Below, in pieces: positions 17,075-26,344 of a stretch of 64,000 nucleotides of DNA; the first letter of the stretch is position 1, and every line of letters starts with the position of its first letter. Origin of the DNA: an uncultured Lachnospiraceae bacterium (GTDB lineage Bacteria > Bacillota > Clostridia > Lachnospirales > Lachnospiraceae); NCBI GenBank assembly GCA_947625775.1, contig CANQPM010000005.1:162840-226839 (forward strand), given 5' to 3'. A program made the translations under genes and the position numbers. A model generated the notes under the pieces. That model was not told the DNA's origin, ran no database searches, and worked only from the letters and a program-made list of their open reading frames with translations.

Positions 17075-17173
17075 ATATTAAAATTAATTGATAAAAAATA
17101 GCAGAAACAACTAGGCTAACGCTTAGAGCGGGAATTGGAAAAGGATTTTACAAATAGAGCGGAGGGATTTTCT

Positions 17174-17404
17174 ATGAGCATTGCATTAAATAATAATTAC
17201 ATTAATAGCAATTACAGCGGTAACTCTACTGTTCAGACATCTGCCAAAGCGCCGCAATCAACGGAAGGTGAATCGATGACGTTTGACCGTGAACTGTCAA
17301 ATATGAAGTCTAAGCCATCTGGTAGTTTTGTGACTCCAATTACAGAAGAAGATGTCCGCAGAATTTGGGATGAAAAGGTGCAGGCTAATCGGATAAAAAG
17401 ATGA
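17174..17404 (+). CDS. small hypothetical protein, Asn/Ser-rich N terminus
   Basis: The 76-residue protein is not recognised. It has an Asn/Ser/Thr-rich first third without a signal peptide, a middle segment TFDRELSNMKSK, and a charged end (EEDVRRIWDEKVQANRIKR). ATG 17174 has GGAGGG 7 bases upstream and is preferred to 17135. Its stop overlaps the start of the next small frame (ATGA), a coupled arrangement that supports both being real. A possible flagellar-type promoter precedes it. Confidence 0.55.
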   Translation: MSIALNNNYINSNYSGNSTVQTSAKAPQSTEGESMTFDRELSNMKSKPSGSFVTPITEEDVRRIWDEKVQANRIKR

Positions 17405-17556
17405 CTATATATGAGATGCTGGCTGCCCGCCCGTTTGCAAAAGAACTGATGTATTATTTTGAAGGTTCATCGAGATTATATACATTTGATGAATATGTCA
17501 AAGAAATGGAAAAGCAGGTCAAGGCAGCAGACGAATTGGGAGTTTACGGAGATTAA
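17401..17556 (+). CDS. 51-residue hypothetical protein, coupled to the gene before it
   Basis: The frame opens at ATG 17401, which overlaps the preceding stop in ATGA, and runs MTIYEMLAARPFAKE... to a TAA at 17554. It is acidic, without membrane segments, and has a YTFDEYVKEMEKQVKAAD helix-like segment. It is unrecognised. Coupling, an uninterrupted frame and a stop 4 bases before the next gene make it likely to be translated. Confidence 0.55.
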   Translation: MTIYEMLAARPFAKELMYYFEGSSRLYTFDEYVKEMEKQVKAADELGVYGD

Positions 17557-17560
17557 ACGA

Positions 17561-18136
17561 ATGGAATTTAGGAACTTATTGAAAGCTCAAAACCGAGATG
17601 AGCTGCGGCAATGGCTCCTATTAAATCACGACAAAGAAAACGAATGCTGGGTTGTCGTCAAGCGTGGTCGCCCTGTTGATGATGAAACATTTTGGTACAT
17701 TGATGCGGTGGAAGAAGCCATGTGTTTTGGCTGGATTGACAGTACCACAAAGAAAATGGATAATGGCGTTACTGCACAAAGATTAGCTCCTCGAAGAAAA
17801 GGAAGTTTATGGTCTGAACTGAATAAAGAACGCTGTCGCAGAATGGAGCGGTTGGGGCGAATGACAGATGCTGGTCGTGCTGTGCTGCCGGATATGACGG
17901 AGAAAGGTTTTGTGATTGACAGCGATATTTTAAAGGCGTTGCAAGCCGACGCAGAGGTTTGGAAGAATTTTCAAAGTTTTCCGCCACTCTATCAGCGTGT
18001 AAGGATTGATACGATCCAGATTAAGAAAAAACAGCCGGAACTTTTCCAGAGCCGCTTACAGAAGCTTTTAGATAACACCAAAGCAGGCATTATGTATGGC
18101 GAATGGAATGACAATGGACGGCTGCTTGCAGAATAA
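17561..18136 (+). CDS. YdeI/OmpD-associated family protein
   Basis: The 191-residue protein matches the YdeI-like (bacteriocin-protection) family: LRQWLLLNHDKENECWVVVKRG at the N terminus, then the family hallmark EAMCFGWIDSTTKKMD, RLAPRRKGSLWSELNKERC, and a helical C-terminal part (PPLYQRVRIDTIQIKKKQPELFQSRL). The function is poorly defined; Salmonella and E. coli members were linked to antimicrobial peptide tolerance. The ATG at 17561 has a weak ACGGAG site and is where family similarity begins. It lies 4 bases after a small coupled frame and 24 bases before a lipoprotein gene. Confidence 0.85.
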   Translation: MEFRNLLKAQNRDELRQWLLLNHDKENECWVVVKRGRPVDDETFWYIDAVEEAMCFGWIDSTTKKMDNGVTAQRLAPRRKGSLWSELNKERCRRMERLGRMTDAGRAVLPDMTEKGFVIDSDILKALQADAEVWKNFQSFPPLYQRVRIDTIQIKKKQPELFQSRLQKLLDNTKAGIMYGEWNDNGRLLAE

Positions 18137-18160
18137 TCGCTGTTTGCGGAGGAAATGAGT

Positions 18161-18541
18161 ATGAAAAGGATTTTATCATTATTATTAAGTTTAACATGTG
18201 TTCTTGCATTGATTGGTTGTTCGTCTTATTCTCCAAATGGTGCGGGAGTTGAAAAGCCTTATGCTGGAGCACCCAAAATTGTCTTGAATGGTTATAACTA
18301 TTTTGCATCAGATCTGGTTATCTTGAATGAACTGCCAGAGGGATATTCTTATGCTGGTGAACTGACTGACGCAGAAAAAGAGTATGCTCACATAAATGGA
18401 AGTAAGTATTACATTCAAGAAGGTATGGAAACAATTGAAGATTTCTATGTATATCAAGAATGTGGAACCATAATAAGTGATAATGAAGTAGACAACACTA
18501 AAAGACAATGGGCTTATCTGAAATGGAGTAAAGAGCAATAA
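18161..18541 (+). CDS. small lipoprotein of unknown function
   Basis: The 126-residue protein has a lipoprotein signal (RILSLLLSLTCVLALIGC) and a short soluble domain rich in Tyr (IVLNGYNYFASD, PEGYSYAGELTDAEKEYAHINGSKYYIQ). No family is recognised. ATG 18161 is preferred over 18155 because GGAGG is 8 bases upstream rather than 2. Composition is more AT-rich than the genes to its left, which marks the start of an accessory stretch. Confidence 0.7.
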   Translation: MKRILSLLLSLTCVLALIGCSSYSPNGAGVEKPYAGAPKIVLNGYNYFASDLVILNELPEGYSYAGELTDAEKEYAHINGSKYYIQEGMETIEDFYVYQECGTIISDNEVDNTKRQWAYLKWSKEQ

Positions 18542-18790
18542 CACTTCCTGTTTGTATAGGGATTGCAAACTGCATAGGTCATCCTTGCCCCCCCTTGATG
18601 ATAAAGTCAATCTCACATCCAAGCATGTTGCCAAGGATCTTATCCTGGCGCTGCACCAGTTCACCGTAATCATGAGCTTCATCTTCCACAAGATTGATCA
18701 TCATCTCAGAAAAGCAAGAGCCTATCTTTCTGCGCTTGTAAAAAAGCAGAATACGGAATTACGCAGGATCATCGCTCATTACATGGTATT
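18542..18790 (-). pseudogene. degenerate coding remnant, family not recognised
   Basis: On the minus strand a frame with protein-like composition (EDEAHDYGELVQRQDKILG, then CEIDFII) runs until a run of seven G (seven C on the plus strand, 18588-18594), where it shifts into a stop. A competing plus-strand frame has no start signal. No intact gene is present, and this looks like the decayed edge of an inserted element. Confidence 0.35.
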
Positions 18791-18793
18791 GGA

Positions 18794-19030
18794 TTGTTGA
18801 ATGTGAAACGGGAGATTGAGAAATATATGGGGGATTTGAAAATCAGTACAAAGAAAAATGAGTTTAGGGTAAACCAAGAGTGCGCGACATATGTAGAGAT
18901 GCGGGCATTGGAAGCACATCTTGGCGTTGAAAAGCGGAATGGTTATTCACCACTTCCTATGGGCGGTTACGGAGAGATGGGATTGAATGACAGAGGAAAC
19001 TTTATGGATATGTTTGAGAAGGCAGTTTGA
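18794..19030 (+). CDS. short hypothetical frame, possibly a gene fragment
   Basis: A 78-codon frame opens with TTG or GTG codons and no clear ribosome site. Its protein (NQECATYVEMRALEAHLGVEKRNGYSPLPMGGYG...) looks like real coding sequence but is not recognised. Together with the remnant on its left, it may be the C-terminal piece of a larger gene lost by deletion. The start is uncertain. Confidence 0.35.
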   Translation: MLNVKREIEKYMGDLKISTKKNEFRVNQECATYVEMRALEAHLGVEKRNGYSPLPMGGYGEMGLNDRGNFMDMFEKAV

Positions 19031-19060
19031 AATATAGAAGCGAGATAGAGGAGAACAACG

Positions 19061-19654
19061 ATGATTTCGGAAATTTTTGATAGACGAAGCATAAGGAAAT
19101 TTACCGATAAGCCTATATCGCAAAAAGATATTACAGATATTATCCAAAGTGGAATAAAGGCTCCTTCTTCTAAAAACAGACAACCTTGGAAGTACATTGT
19201 GATACAGGGAAATGCCAAGGAAGAAATGTTGAAGGTTTTCCGTCAGGGAATTGAAAGGGAAGAAAATGATAGCGCATTATTGCCAGAAAGCCGACAATAT
19301 ATAACCTCGGCAAAATACACCGTTGATATAATGGCAGAAGCGCCAACCATAGTTTTTGTAGTCAATTCACTGGGGAAAAGTATTTTATCAGAATTAACAC
19401 CAGAAGAACGCATTTTTGAAATCTGTAATATTCAAAGCATAGGCGCCTCCATACAAAATATGCTCCTTGCCGCTACTGAAAAAGGAATAGGCAGCCTTTG
19501 GATATGCGACATTTATTTTGCATATTTAGAATTGTGCAAATGGCTGAATAGTGACGGACAACTTGTTGCGGCTATAGCATTTGGTTATCCAAACGAATTT
19601 CCGAAAGAAAGACCACGCAGGAAAATTGATGATGTAATTGAGTGGAGAAACTAA
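19061..19654 (+). CDS. nitroreductase-family flavoprotein
   Basis: The 197-residue protein has the FMN-binding nitroreductase pattern: RRSIRKFTDKPIS at the N terminus, GIKAPSSKNRQPWKYIVI, a central NIQSIGASIQNMLLAATEKGIGSLWI and a C-terminal AIAFGYPNEFPKERPRRKIDDVI. It would be a homodimeric NAD(P)H-dependent reductase of nitro, quinone or related compounds, with natural substrate unknown. GAGGAGAAC precedes the ATG. It stands alone within the accessory stretch. Confidence 0.9.
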   Translation: MISEIFDRRSIRKFTDKPISQKDITDIIQSGIKAPSSKNRQPWKYIVIQGNAKEEMLKVFRQGIEREENDSALLPESRQYITSAKYTVDIMAEAPTIVFVVNSLGKSILSELTPEERIFEICNIQSIGASIQNMLLAATEKGIGSLWICDIYFAYLELCKWLNSDGQLVAAIAFGYPNEFPKERPRRKIDDVIEWRN

Positions 19655-19826
19655 CTAAGCGAAATAACAAATTTCCGTTGTGGAGCTGAACAAATTCAGA
19701 ATTTTGAATAACATCTATACGCTTTTGCGTTAGGGACAGGATATTTAATGAAAACTTCATAAAAGAATACGTATGATTATGGTAGAATAATAAACACATG
19801 AGTAGGTATGTATGGAGGTAAAAATA

Positions 19827-20963
19827 ATGAAAAAGAGCTTAGCGGCGATATTACCAATGATATTTGTTTTGATGATAACAGGGTGCGGCAATTCAAACAG
19901 TGCAGAATCTCCTGCTGAAATTGATGGTCAGCTATCGAAAAATGCCGAACAGGCAGATGCGGGGGAAAAAGCAGTATCCGAATCCACTGATTATGTAGCA
20001 GGATTAGAGGATGAAGCTGCCAAGGAACTGACAATGGACGCTCTTTTGGAATTGTATGAAAACGGCGGTCTGGCATTAAAAGTGGAAGAAGAAGGTCTGG
20101 ACGGATTTCTCGCATATGGGAATATGGAACTGGTTTCAGATCAGGAAGATTTCTTAACAGGACTTTACGTCTGCAATCTTGTTTATCCGTACATATCTGA
20201 AAATGGGACAGTCCATGATAGAAATTATGAATTGCAGCTTTCCTACTGGCGTCCTGAGACGGCGGAGGAATATGGGCATACCGAAAATGAGATTGACAAT
20301 ATCCGACTGGTGGAAAAAGAATTTCAGGACGCCGTGCTGCTTTATGCGGTGGACGGAAAATATACGGTTACAAAGGATCTGGCGGGATTTTTGCAGCGGG
20401 ATTACGAAATGGGCCAATATCTGACCTTTGATCTGCCGAATGACTTTGACTTTCATCTGACTTATGATTTGCCTGATGACTTTACATGGGGAACATTTCA
20501 AAGCAACCTTACATTTTTTGACGGCTGGCTGTTAGAAGGGGAAGCGCAGGAGCCGCTTCATGGGGAAGGCATTGCTAAGGAATGGTATTGCCCTGGAGGT
20601 ATCGGCAGAGGAGAAGCCGCATCCGAGATGCTTTTGTTTGAGAGCGGGGTGCTTACGGATGTCTCCTTGATGATGAACCATACGGAACGACTCGGCGAAC
20701 CAGAGATACTGGAGGGCTGTGAAGTACAGGCACTTTTGACAGAGTATGCATTTGACCTGTTCACCGCTTCTGACTGGGAGGAATATCTGTCACAGCATCC
20801 AGAAACGAAGAACGCTGCGTTACAGTCTCATTACTGGTATGTTTTTCTGGGAAAAGAAGACAGCGAAATCTATTATGTACTGTTTTTGAATCAGGAGTAT
20901 TTTACAAAAGATGATGCTGTACGCATGGCACAGTCAATCCGATTTACGGAAAAAGCATTTTGA
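19827..20963 (+). CDS. lipoprotein of unknown function
   Basis: The 378-residue protein has a lipobox (MITGCGNS) and an acidic, Asp/Glu-rich extracytoplasmic part with many aromatic residues (LTFDLPNDFDFHLTYDLPDD). No enzyme motif is seen. ATG 19827 has GGAGG 8 bases upstream. The next gene encodes a second lipoprotein whose signal ends in almost the same LITGCGNSN, so the two may share ancestry in their export region or form a pair. Transcription is probably joint, with a 40-base gap. Confidence 0.7.
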   Translation: MKKSLAAILPMIFVLMITGCGNSNSAESPAEIDGQLSKNAEQADAGEKAVSESTDYVAGLEDEAAKELTMDALLELYENGGLALKVEEEGLDGFLAYGNMELVSDQEDFLTGLYVCNLVYPYISENGTVHDRNYELQLSYWRPETAEEYGHTENEIDNIRLVEKEFQDAVLLYAVDGKYTVTKDLAGFLQRDYEMGQYLTFDLPNDFDFHLTYDLPDDFTWGTFQSNLTFFDGWLLEGEAQEPLHGEGIAKEWYCPGGIGRGEAASEMLLFESGVLTDVSLMMNHTERLGEPEILEGCEVQALLTEYAFDLFTASDWEEYLSQHPETKNAALQSHYWYVFLGKEDSEIYYVLFLNQEYFTKDDAVRMAQSIRFTEKAF

Positions 20964-21003
20964 GATTTTGTATTGGGCATTAGAACATTTTCAGGGGACT
21001 ATT

Positions 21004-21900
21004 ATGAAAAAACATATTGCATTTATTACAGCAGCATGTTTTGGGCTGATAACAGGGTGCGGCAATTCCAATGCTGCAGAAGATGAAGACGGGATAATGA
21101 TGGAAGAACTGCAGCCGACCGTCAGTGTGGAATGCAATGCTGAAGCGGATAACCAGATGACTGCGGATGAATCTATTGTTCAGGATTTGGAAACTTCTTC
21201 ACATGATACAGAGCTTGTTGATGTGGGAATACATAACAATGAGCATAATATTTATATGGGAAAATGTGAAGATGATGAGATAAGAATGGTAATTACCAGA
21301 ACAGAGGCTGATTTATCTGTGGCTTATATAACACGTGACGGCGCGGAAAATTTTTTTCAGGGAGAGTTAAAGGAAGATTCAGCAGAGTTTACGCTAAATA
21401 ATGATACTGGTGATTATCTTAACATGGACATCAATACAGATGATAATGGTATAATCAGCATAAACGGTGTTGGGCAGATTTCTGGAAACAATGTTGTTTT
21501 TACGCTAAATCAAAATACTTTTTTCCCAATAGGCGAGGATAGTGCAAATTATTATTCTTCGCTAGGATATGAGGCAGAGGAGGCGGAGCGTTTTGCGGAA
21601 ATGATAAAGGATTCCGTTGAGGATAAAACATCATTTGCTAAGTTAATATCCTATCCAATATCAATTTATGATGGTAATAATAATATTCTGATAGAAGATG
21701 AAACAGCGATGATTGAAGCATATGATGAGTTATTTGGACAGGACTTTAAAGAGCAAGTCAAGAATATGTTTACGAAATATATGTTTGCAAACTATCAGGG
21801 AATATGTGTAGAGGACGGGATCATATGGTTTAATAAGAAGCCCTCTGGGGATTATAAGATAACGGCTATTAGCTTACTTACCTTAACCATATCGGGATAA
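21004..21900 (+). CDS. second lipoprotein of unknown function
   Basis: The 298-residue protein has a lipobox (GLITGCGNSN), an acidic linker, a beta-rich middle part (DLSVAYITRDGAENFFQGELKED) and a C-terminal half that includes a Glu-rich helix and a terminal beta segment. Family not recognised. ATG 21004 has AGGGGAC upstream; an earlier in-frame codon inside the previous gene is rejected. It is AT-rich compared with housekeeping genes nearby. The 21901-22161 spacer after it shows nothing definite. Confidence 0.7.
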   Translation: MKKHIAFITAACFGLITGCGNSNAAEDEDGIMMEELQPTVSVECNAEADNQMTADESIVQDLETSSHDTELVDVGIHNNEHNIYMGKCEDDEIRMVITRTEADLSVAYITRDGAENFFQGELKEDSAEFTLNNDTGDYLNMDINTDDNGIISINGVGQISGNNVVFTLNQNTFFPIGEDSANYYSSLGYEAEEAERFAEMIKDSVEDKTSFAKLISYPISIYDGNNNILIEDETAMIEAYDELFGQDFKEQVKNMFTKYMFANYQGICVEDGIIWFNKKPSGDYKITAISLLTLTISG

Positions 21901-22161
21901 ATTTTTACTACGGTTACAGCTAATTAAAAATGCAGTGTCAGAGCGTATAGATAAAAGGATATATGGTAACATAGGAGAGTTACATGACAATTTGATTTAT
22001 AGAGAAGGTAGCATGAAAAAAAGTTAAAAGAAAATGACAGTAAGATTTTGATGATAGTATATTTAATAAAAGGTCTGCTCCTTGCCGCCCGTTTTTGCTC
22101 GGTTTTTATGCGGTTTAATAGGTTTTGTAATTACCTATAAAAATAATATATAAAAAGCTAA

Positions 22162-23541
22162 CTATAAATTTGCTTCACTGACAATTTCCTTTAACAATTC
22201 CACGGCTGACGGAAATTCTTCCACAGGCACTTCACAGCAGGAGAGGGCAATATGTGCATAACCCTCGCTGTTTTTTCCCTTCTTGTGGATATTCACCATG
22301 CTTTCTGAGGTAAAGATAAGCATTCCGCGTTTTTGGGCAAGTTCCCTTAATTCAGCTCCGTTTAGGGCGCATTTGACCTTTAGGTGCACAAGAAACACGG
22401 ACTCGCCCATTGATATTTCTGCGTCGCTTTCAAAGGCTTTCTCCAAAAGCTGTGACAGTGTCCTTGCTTTATTGGAGTAGAGCCTTTTTAGCTTTCTAAT
22501 CTGGCTGTCGAGATGCCCGTCGCGCAGAAACTGGCATAGCGCAAGCTGCTCCGACTTTGAGGCGGTCTGGTTGTAGAGCGATTTTTTTTCGTTGTAAAGT
22601 TCAAGCAGGTCATCGGGCAGTATCATAAAGCTCAGCCTGATAGACGGCAGCAGCAGCTTTGAAAAGGTGCTGAGGTACACTACGTTTTCGCCGCCCGAAA
22701 GTCCCTGCAGGCACGGGATAGGTTTGCTGAAATAGCGAAATTCATTGTCGTAGTCGTCTTCTATAATCAGGCGGCTGTTTTGGGCACATTCGCGCAGGAG
22801 AGAGAGGCGTTTTTCCACATTCATGACATCTCCGAGAGAGGTCATATGCGAGGGCGTCATGTACAAAATGTCGGCATCTTCCTTATTTTTTACAATTTCA
22901 AAGCCGTAATCCTCGAAAACCACAATTCCCTGTGCAAAGCGCGTGTCGTGGAAGCATACGCCGTGCCTGCCTTTGAGGAGGGGACAGAGCAGGTTCATAA
23001 GCGGCTGCGAGCCTGCGCCGATTACTATGTTTTCGGGGCGGCAGACGGCGTTGCGTTTGTTGATTACGTAGCTGCATATGGTTTCCCTGAGTTCGTATTC
23101 GCCCTGCGGCTCGCCGTAGGTCAGCATACGCTTGTCCTGCCGCAGGGTGCTTTTGATGTATCTGCGCCACAGGTTAAAATCAAAGCTGTCTGCGTCTACG
23201 TTGTTTGAGGTGAAATTGTAGAGGATATTGTTTTTGCTGTTTTGAGCATTTTGTGGAGTGGGATTGACTGTATTTTTTAGCGCAGCGGCGGCAGGGGCTT
23301 TCTGCTGCCTGCCTGTCACATAGTAACCGCTCTGCGGGCGCGCTATGATATAGCCGTCAGCGGCAAGGCACAGGTATGCCGTTTCGATAGTGGTGCGGCT
23401 CAGGCTAAGCTGCTGCGCGCATCTGCGTATAGAGGGCATTTTTGTACCCTGCGCAAGCCTGCCTGTGACAATCAAGTCCTTATAGTAATCGTAAACCTGT
23501 AAATATTTTGAAGACTGTTCTGAATTGAAATCTAGGTTCAT
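22162..23541 (-). CDS. MocR-type regulator (GntR helix-turn-helix fused to aminotransferase fold)
   Basis: The 459-residue protein has an N-terminal GntR winged helix (MPSIRRCAQQLSLSRTTIETAY, residues 35-56; ADGYIIARPQSGYYV, 61-75), a linker, then a fold-type I aminotransferase domain with TYGEPQGEYELRE, the EDDYDNEFRY motif (Asp262/Asp263) and probable pyridoxal phosphate Lys295 in STFSKLLLPS. Members such as GabR and PdxR sense PLP-linked metabolites and control vitamin B6 or amino-acid genes. No pdxS/pdxT or gab gene adjoins it here, so the target is unknown. GGGAGGGC precedes the ATG. Confidence 0.92.
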   Translation of the reverse strand: MNLDFNSEQSSKYLQVYDYYKDLIVTGRLAQGTKMPSIRRCAQQLSLSRTTIETAYLCLAADGYIIARPQSGYYVTGRQQKAPAAAALKNTVNPTPQNAQNSKNNILYNFTSNNVDADSFDFNLWRRYIKSTLRQDKRMLTYGEPQGEYELRETICSYVINKRNAVCRPENIVIGAGSQPLMNLLCPLLKGRHGVCFHDTRFAQGIVVFEDYGFEIVKNKEDADILYMTPSHMTSLGDVMNVEKRLSLLRECAQNSRLIIEDDYDNEFRYFSKPIPCLQGLSGGENVVYLSTFSKLLLPSIRLSFMILPDDLLELYNEKKSLYNQTASKSEQLALCQFLRDGHLDSQIRKLKRLYSNKARTLSQLLEKAFESDAEISMGESVFLVHLKVKCALNGAELRELAQKRGMLIFTSESMVNIHKKGKNSEGYAHIALSCCEVPVEEFPSAVELLKEIVSEANL

Positions 23542-23771
23542 GCCAGTCGCCCTCCCTGCGATAAATTTACTAAAATACTAACACGGAACGAAGTGCTTTT
23601 CAATAATAAAAACGGGAGCTTAATACAATGTTAAACTCCTGTTTAGAAAAACAATATTAAATATATAATGCATATTCATACAGTAAAAGTTTAAATAAAG
23701 AATAAGCTGGTATTTGTTGTATGAGGGTGTACAGCAGGTCAAGGGCGCGTTGCAAAATGCGGAAATATTAT

Positions 23772-24197
23772 TTATGGTAGTTCATCTACGGTCACACATT
23801 TAATTTCCTTAAATTGCCTTAACTGTTTATCATTAGTCAGGAACATATCGCAGCCTTTTATGCATGCCGCTGCTAACTGTAACGAATCCATGGCTTTAAA
23901 ATCCCTAAACATTCCTCTTATCTTTGATGCCTTTTTAGCAATGGCAACATCGATGTTTATAATCCCTATTTCCATATCAGTCATAAATCTGTCCAATTTT
24001 CTGATTAAATCCATATCATTATTGCGGTATGGAAATACACAATATTCTTCTATAGTTATTACGGAGGTCATTATCTTAACTTTTTCCTCATAACGTTTTT
24101 CGAGAAAAAATTTAATTTTATGGTGATATTGTGGGTTATTCTCCAAAAAATAAATGAGCGGCGCTGTATCAATAAATATTTTGCTATATTCTGTCAT
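23772..24197 (-). CDS. PIN-domain ribonuclease toxin (VapC-like)
   Basis: The 141-residue protein has the PIN active-site set: Asp in FIDTAPLIYFLE, Glu in TIEEYC, Asp in KAMDSLQLAAA and Asp in FLTNDKQL. VapC-type toxins cleave tRNA or other RNA with Mg2+. The start at 24197 (MTEYSK) is preferred; a longer version would begin deep inside the antitoxin gene. It overlaps the antitoxin by 14 bases, as is usual for toxin-antitoxin pairs. Confidence 0.85.
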   Translation of the reverse strand: MTEYSKIFIDTAPLIYFLENNPQYHHKIKFFLEKRYEEKVKIMTSVITIEEYCVFPYRNNDMDLIRKLDRFMTDMEIGIINIDVAIAKKASKIRGMFRDFKAMDSLQLAAACIKGCDMFLTNDKQLRQFKEIKCVTVDELP

Positions 24198-24399
24198 TTC
24201 CCCGCATTTCCTCCATATATTCCTCAACATGCTTTCCTCTTTCGGTCGTTGTTACATATTTGTCTAAATCAATTTTTTCGCGTTTTGGCGTTTGCGGCGG
24301 CGTTTCTATTATAACTATTAACTTTTGCCCTGCAGCCATTTCTATTTGTTCATCAAGCACAATATTTTTCCCATTATAATAACCATTAACTGCTAACAT
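24184..24399 (-). CDS. antitoxin of the PIN toxin pair
   Basis: The 71-residue protein starts MLAVNGYYNGKNIVLDE and has an N-terminal beta strand pattern resembling AF2212-like or similar small VapB-type antitoxins. The C-terminal half is charged and probably disordered until it binds the toxin. ATG 24399 has GGAGG 9 bases upstream and is preferred over 24414. It precedes the toxin and overlaps it, which supports the pairing. The exact antitoxin family is an inference. Confidence 0.75.
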   Translation of the reverse strand: MLAVNGYYNGKNIVLDEQIEMAAGQKLIVIIETPPQTPKREKIDLDKYVTTTERGKHVEEYMEEMRGNDRI

Positions 24400-24562
24400 A
24401 GTGTTTGCCTCCATTAATAAAATTTTATATTAACTTCTGAAAATATTATAACACCAATCCATTGCATTAACAATCAGCGCAGGCAGAAAATTTACTGCCT
24501 AAAATACCTGCCTGCGGTCGTTAATGCTCAAACAATGGAAAATGCATTTTTTGCGGGTTCAT

Positions 24563-24604
24563 AAATTAAAAACGGCGCCACCCACTCCCCTCAGGTGACG
24601 CCTA
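24563..24604 (-). terminator. terminator after the chemoreceptor fragment
   Basis: On the minus strand the stem GGCGTCACC/GGTGGCGCC is followed by GTTTTTAATTTA. The 24415-24620 spacer otherwise shows nothing. Confidence 0.75.
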
Positions 24605-24620
24605 CTGTCTTAAAAGGAAA

Positions 24621-24989
24621 TTAAACTGAAAATACTTGAATACTTTTCTGCATTTCCTCGGACAGCTCATTTAAAAATGTGGTATTGTCTGATATTGTGT
24701 TAAGTCCCTGGTATATCATCTCAATAGTCTGGCTGGAATTTGTGTTGAGGTTTGCTATCATGCTGCGTATTGCGCTGGCGGCGGAGTTTGACTGCGCGGA
24801 AAGCTGCTGTATTTCCGACGCTACTACTACTGCAAAGCCGCGCCCATGCTCGCCTAGTCTTGCGGTCTCTATGCTGGCGTTCAGAGAGAGCAGGTTGGTC
24901 TGCGATGCGATTGCCGTGATAAGATCTGTCGCCGTGCTCGTTTTGGCAACCGATTCATTCGTAAGGCTGGTCTGCTCCGCTCTTTGCAA
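24621..24989 (-). pseudogene. methyl-accepting chemotaxis protein, 3' fragment
   Basis: The reading frame encodes only the signalling-domain end of a chemoreceptor. The conserved hairpin tip is present in a diverged form ([21 protein letters not shown], then [16 protein letters not shown]), followed by about 60 residues of the descending helix. There are no sensor, membrane or HAMP parts upstream; the sequence at 24990-25436 is AT-rich and non-coding. It is most likely a 5'-truncated remnant that kept its terminator. Confidence 0.75.
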
Positions 24990-25359
24990 AAGCCCGAAAA
25001 CTTATAAGGCTTTGCATTGACAGGCATTAAAAGATGCATCAAAAGTTTATAAAAATGTAATGCGCTTTTTATAATTATATATTCTAAAATAGAGTATGTC
25101 TACAAAATTAAGCATATTTCATAAAATATGGTGCATTTACATAAATATACAAATTAATTTGTGTGCAAAAATTGTGCATATCTCACAGAAATGCACGAAA
25201 AAATAAATAAATGTTTATGGCTTTGTTTTATCCATAAACATATGCCGATATACCGTATTGCTGATATTTAGCCCATTAAATGGGAGCAGTATATGATTAA
25301 ATAATTGTGAAAAGCTGTCAGGCAGCTAAGCTTTGCGTTGCGGAATGGGAATAAGGAAT

Positions 25360-25392
25360 AGAAAAACGCAGACAGTTGAAGGTCTGCGTTTT
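25360..25392 (-). terminator. terminator of the SprA-like gene
   Basis: The stem aaaacgcagac/gtctgcgtttt is followed on the minus strand by TTTTTCTATT, 45 bases past the stop of the gene at 25437. The rest of 24990-25436 shows nothing definite. Confidence 0.8.
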
Positions 25393-25436
25393 ATATGTCT
25401 TATTTGATAAGAAGTATGATAGTGTTTACTTAATTT

Positions 25437-25982
25437 TTACGCGGCATAATCTATATTTGCCCCTCGGAAAGCTGCCGCGTCGCGAGCTTTCTGCTCCTTT
25501 ACATAGGGATTTTCCTCGTTTGTGTATTTAATCATGGTGTTTGTGGTGCCGCCTGAAACATAAGTGCGCCCGCACTCGGGACATACGGCGGTATGTATTG
25601 AAACGGAGGCGTTTATAACCTTGCCGTTTTTCTGCGCCGCCTCTTTGTACGCGTTTGAGACATGCTCGTTCTCGTGCGCGCGGACTTTTGCGCCTGCCGA
25701 TTCGGGAGAGATGTGCGAGGCTGACTTAAATGAAACGTTAGCTTCGTCTGAGCCGTCCTGGTATTTGCGGTTTTTGCAGGTCTCGCAGTCCTCGGGAGAT
25801 GAACGGCGGCCAGGTTTTTTTATGTCATCAGGATTGGCGCTTGGCTTTTCTGCCTCGTCAGTGCGGCCGAGAGGAAAACCAAACTCGGTCTGAACGCCAG
25901 ACGCTGCCGCTCCATTTGCGCGGTTTAGCGTGTTTGTATAGATAGTATTCGGATAATATCCCGAAACAGCTCCAATCATCAT
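25437..25982 (-). CDS. SprA-related putative metalloprotease family protein
   Basis: The 181-residue protein resembles the SprA-related group of small putative metalloproteases: an HISPESAGAKVRAHENEHVSNA segment with the HENEH metal-binding motif, followed by two Cys (AVCPECGRTYVSGG) and upstream a CETCKNRKY knuckle. It has no signal peptide. ATG 25982 is chosen over 26042 because GGGAGG lies just upstream. Activity in this family is predicted from the HExxH-like motif only. Homologues are frequent in flagellated bacteria, in line with the chemoreceptor remnant nearby. Confidence 0.75.
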   Translation of the reverse strand: MMIGAVSGYYPNTIYTNTLNRANGAAASGVQTEFGFPLGRTDEAEKPSANPDDIKKPGRRSSPEDCETCKNRKYQDGSDEANVSFKSASHISPESAGAKVRAHENEHVSNAYKEAAQKNGKVINASVSIHTAVCPECGRTYVSGGTTNTMIKYTNEENPYVKEQKARDAAAFRGANIDYAA

Positions 25983-26344
25983 ATGGCAAACCTCCCTGTC
26001 ATTGCTCGGTATGCAAAGTATTTTATATTTTGAGTATAGCACAATGGCAATGCCAAATACAAGTGGGTGATGGCTGAATTTTGAAAAATTTTGCAGCGTT
26101 GTCCTTTACAAATTAGGTGTTTGGATTGCTGGGGAACTTTGCTGTGAAAGATATTTTATGCATATGCAGGCTGTTGATGGCAATGCTGTGAAAAATAGAA
26201 AAATTTGAATAGCGTCAAGGCTGTATTATTGATAAAAAATATGCCATGTGATAAACTTATCTCAATTTATAAGTTATTATGTTTACGGGAAAAATTTGAG
26301 TACGAAAAAATAAATTTACTACTATTAAAGAAGGAGGCACAGAT

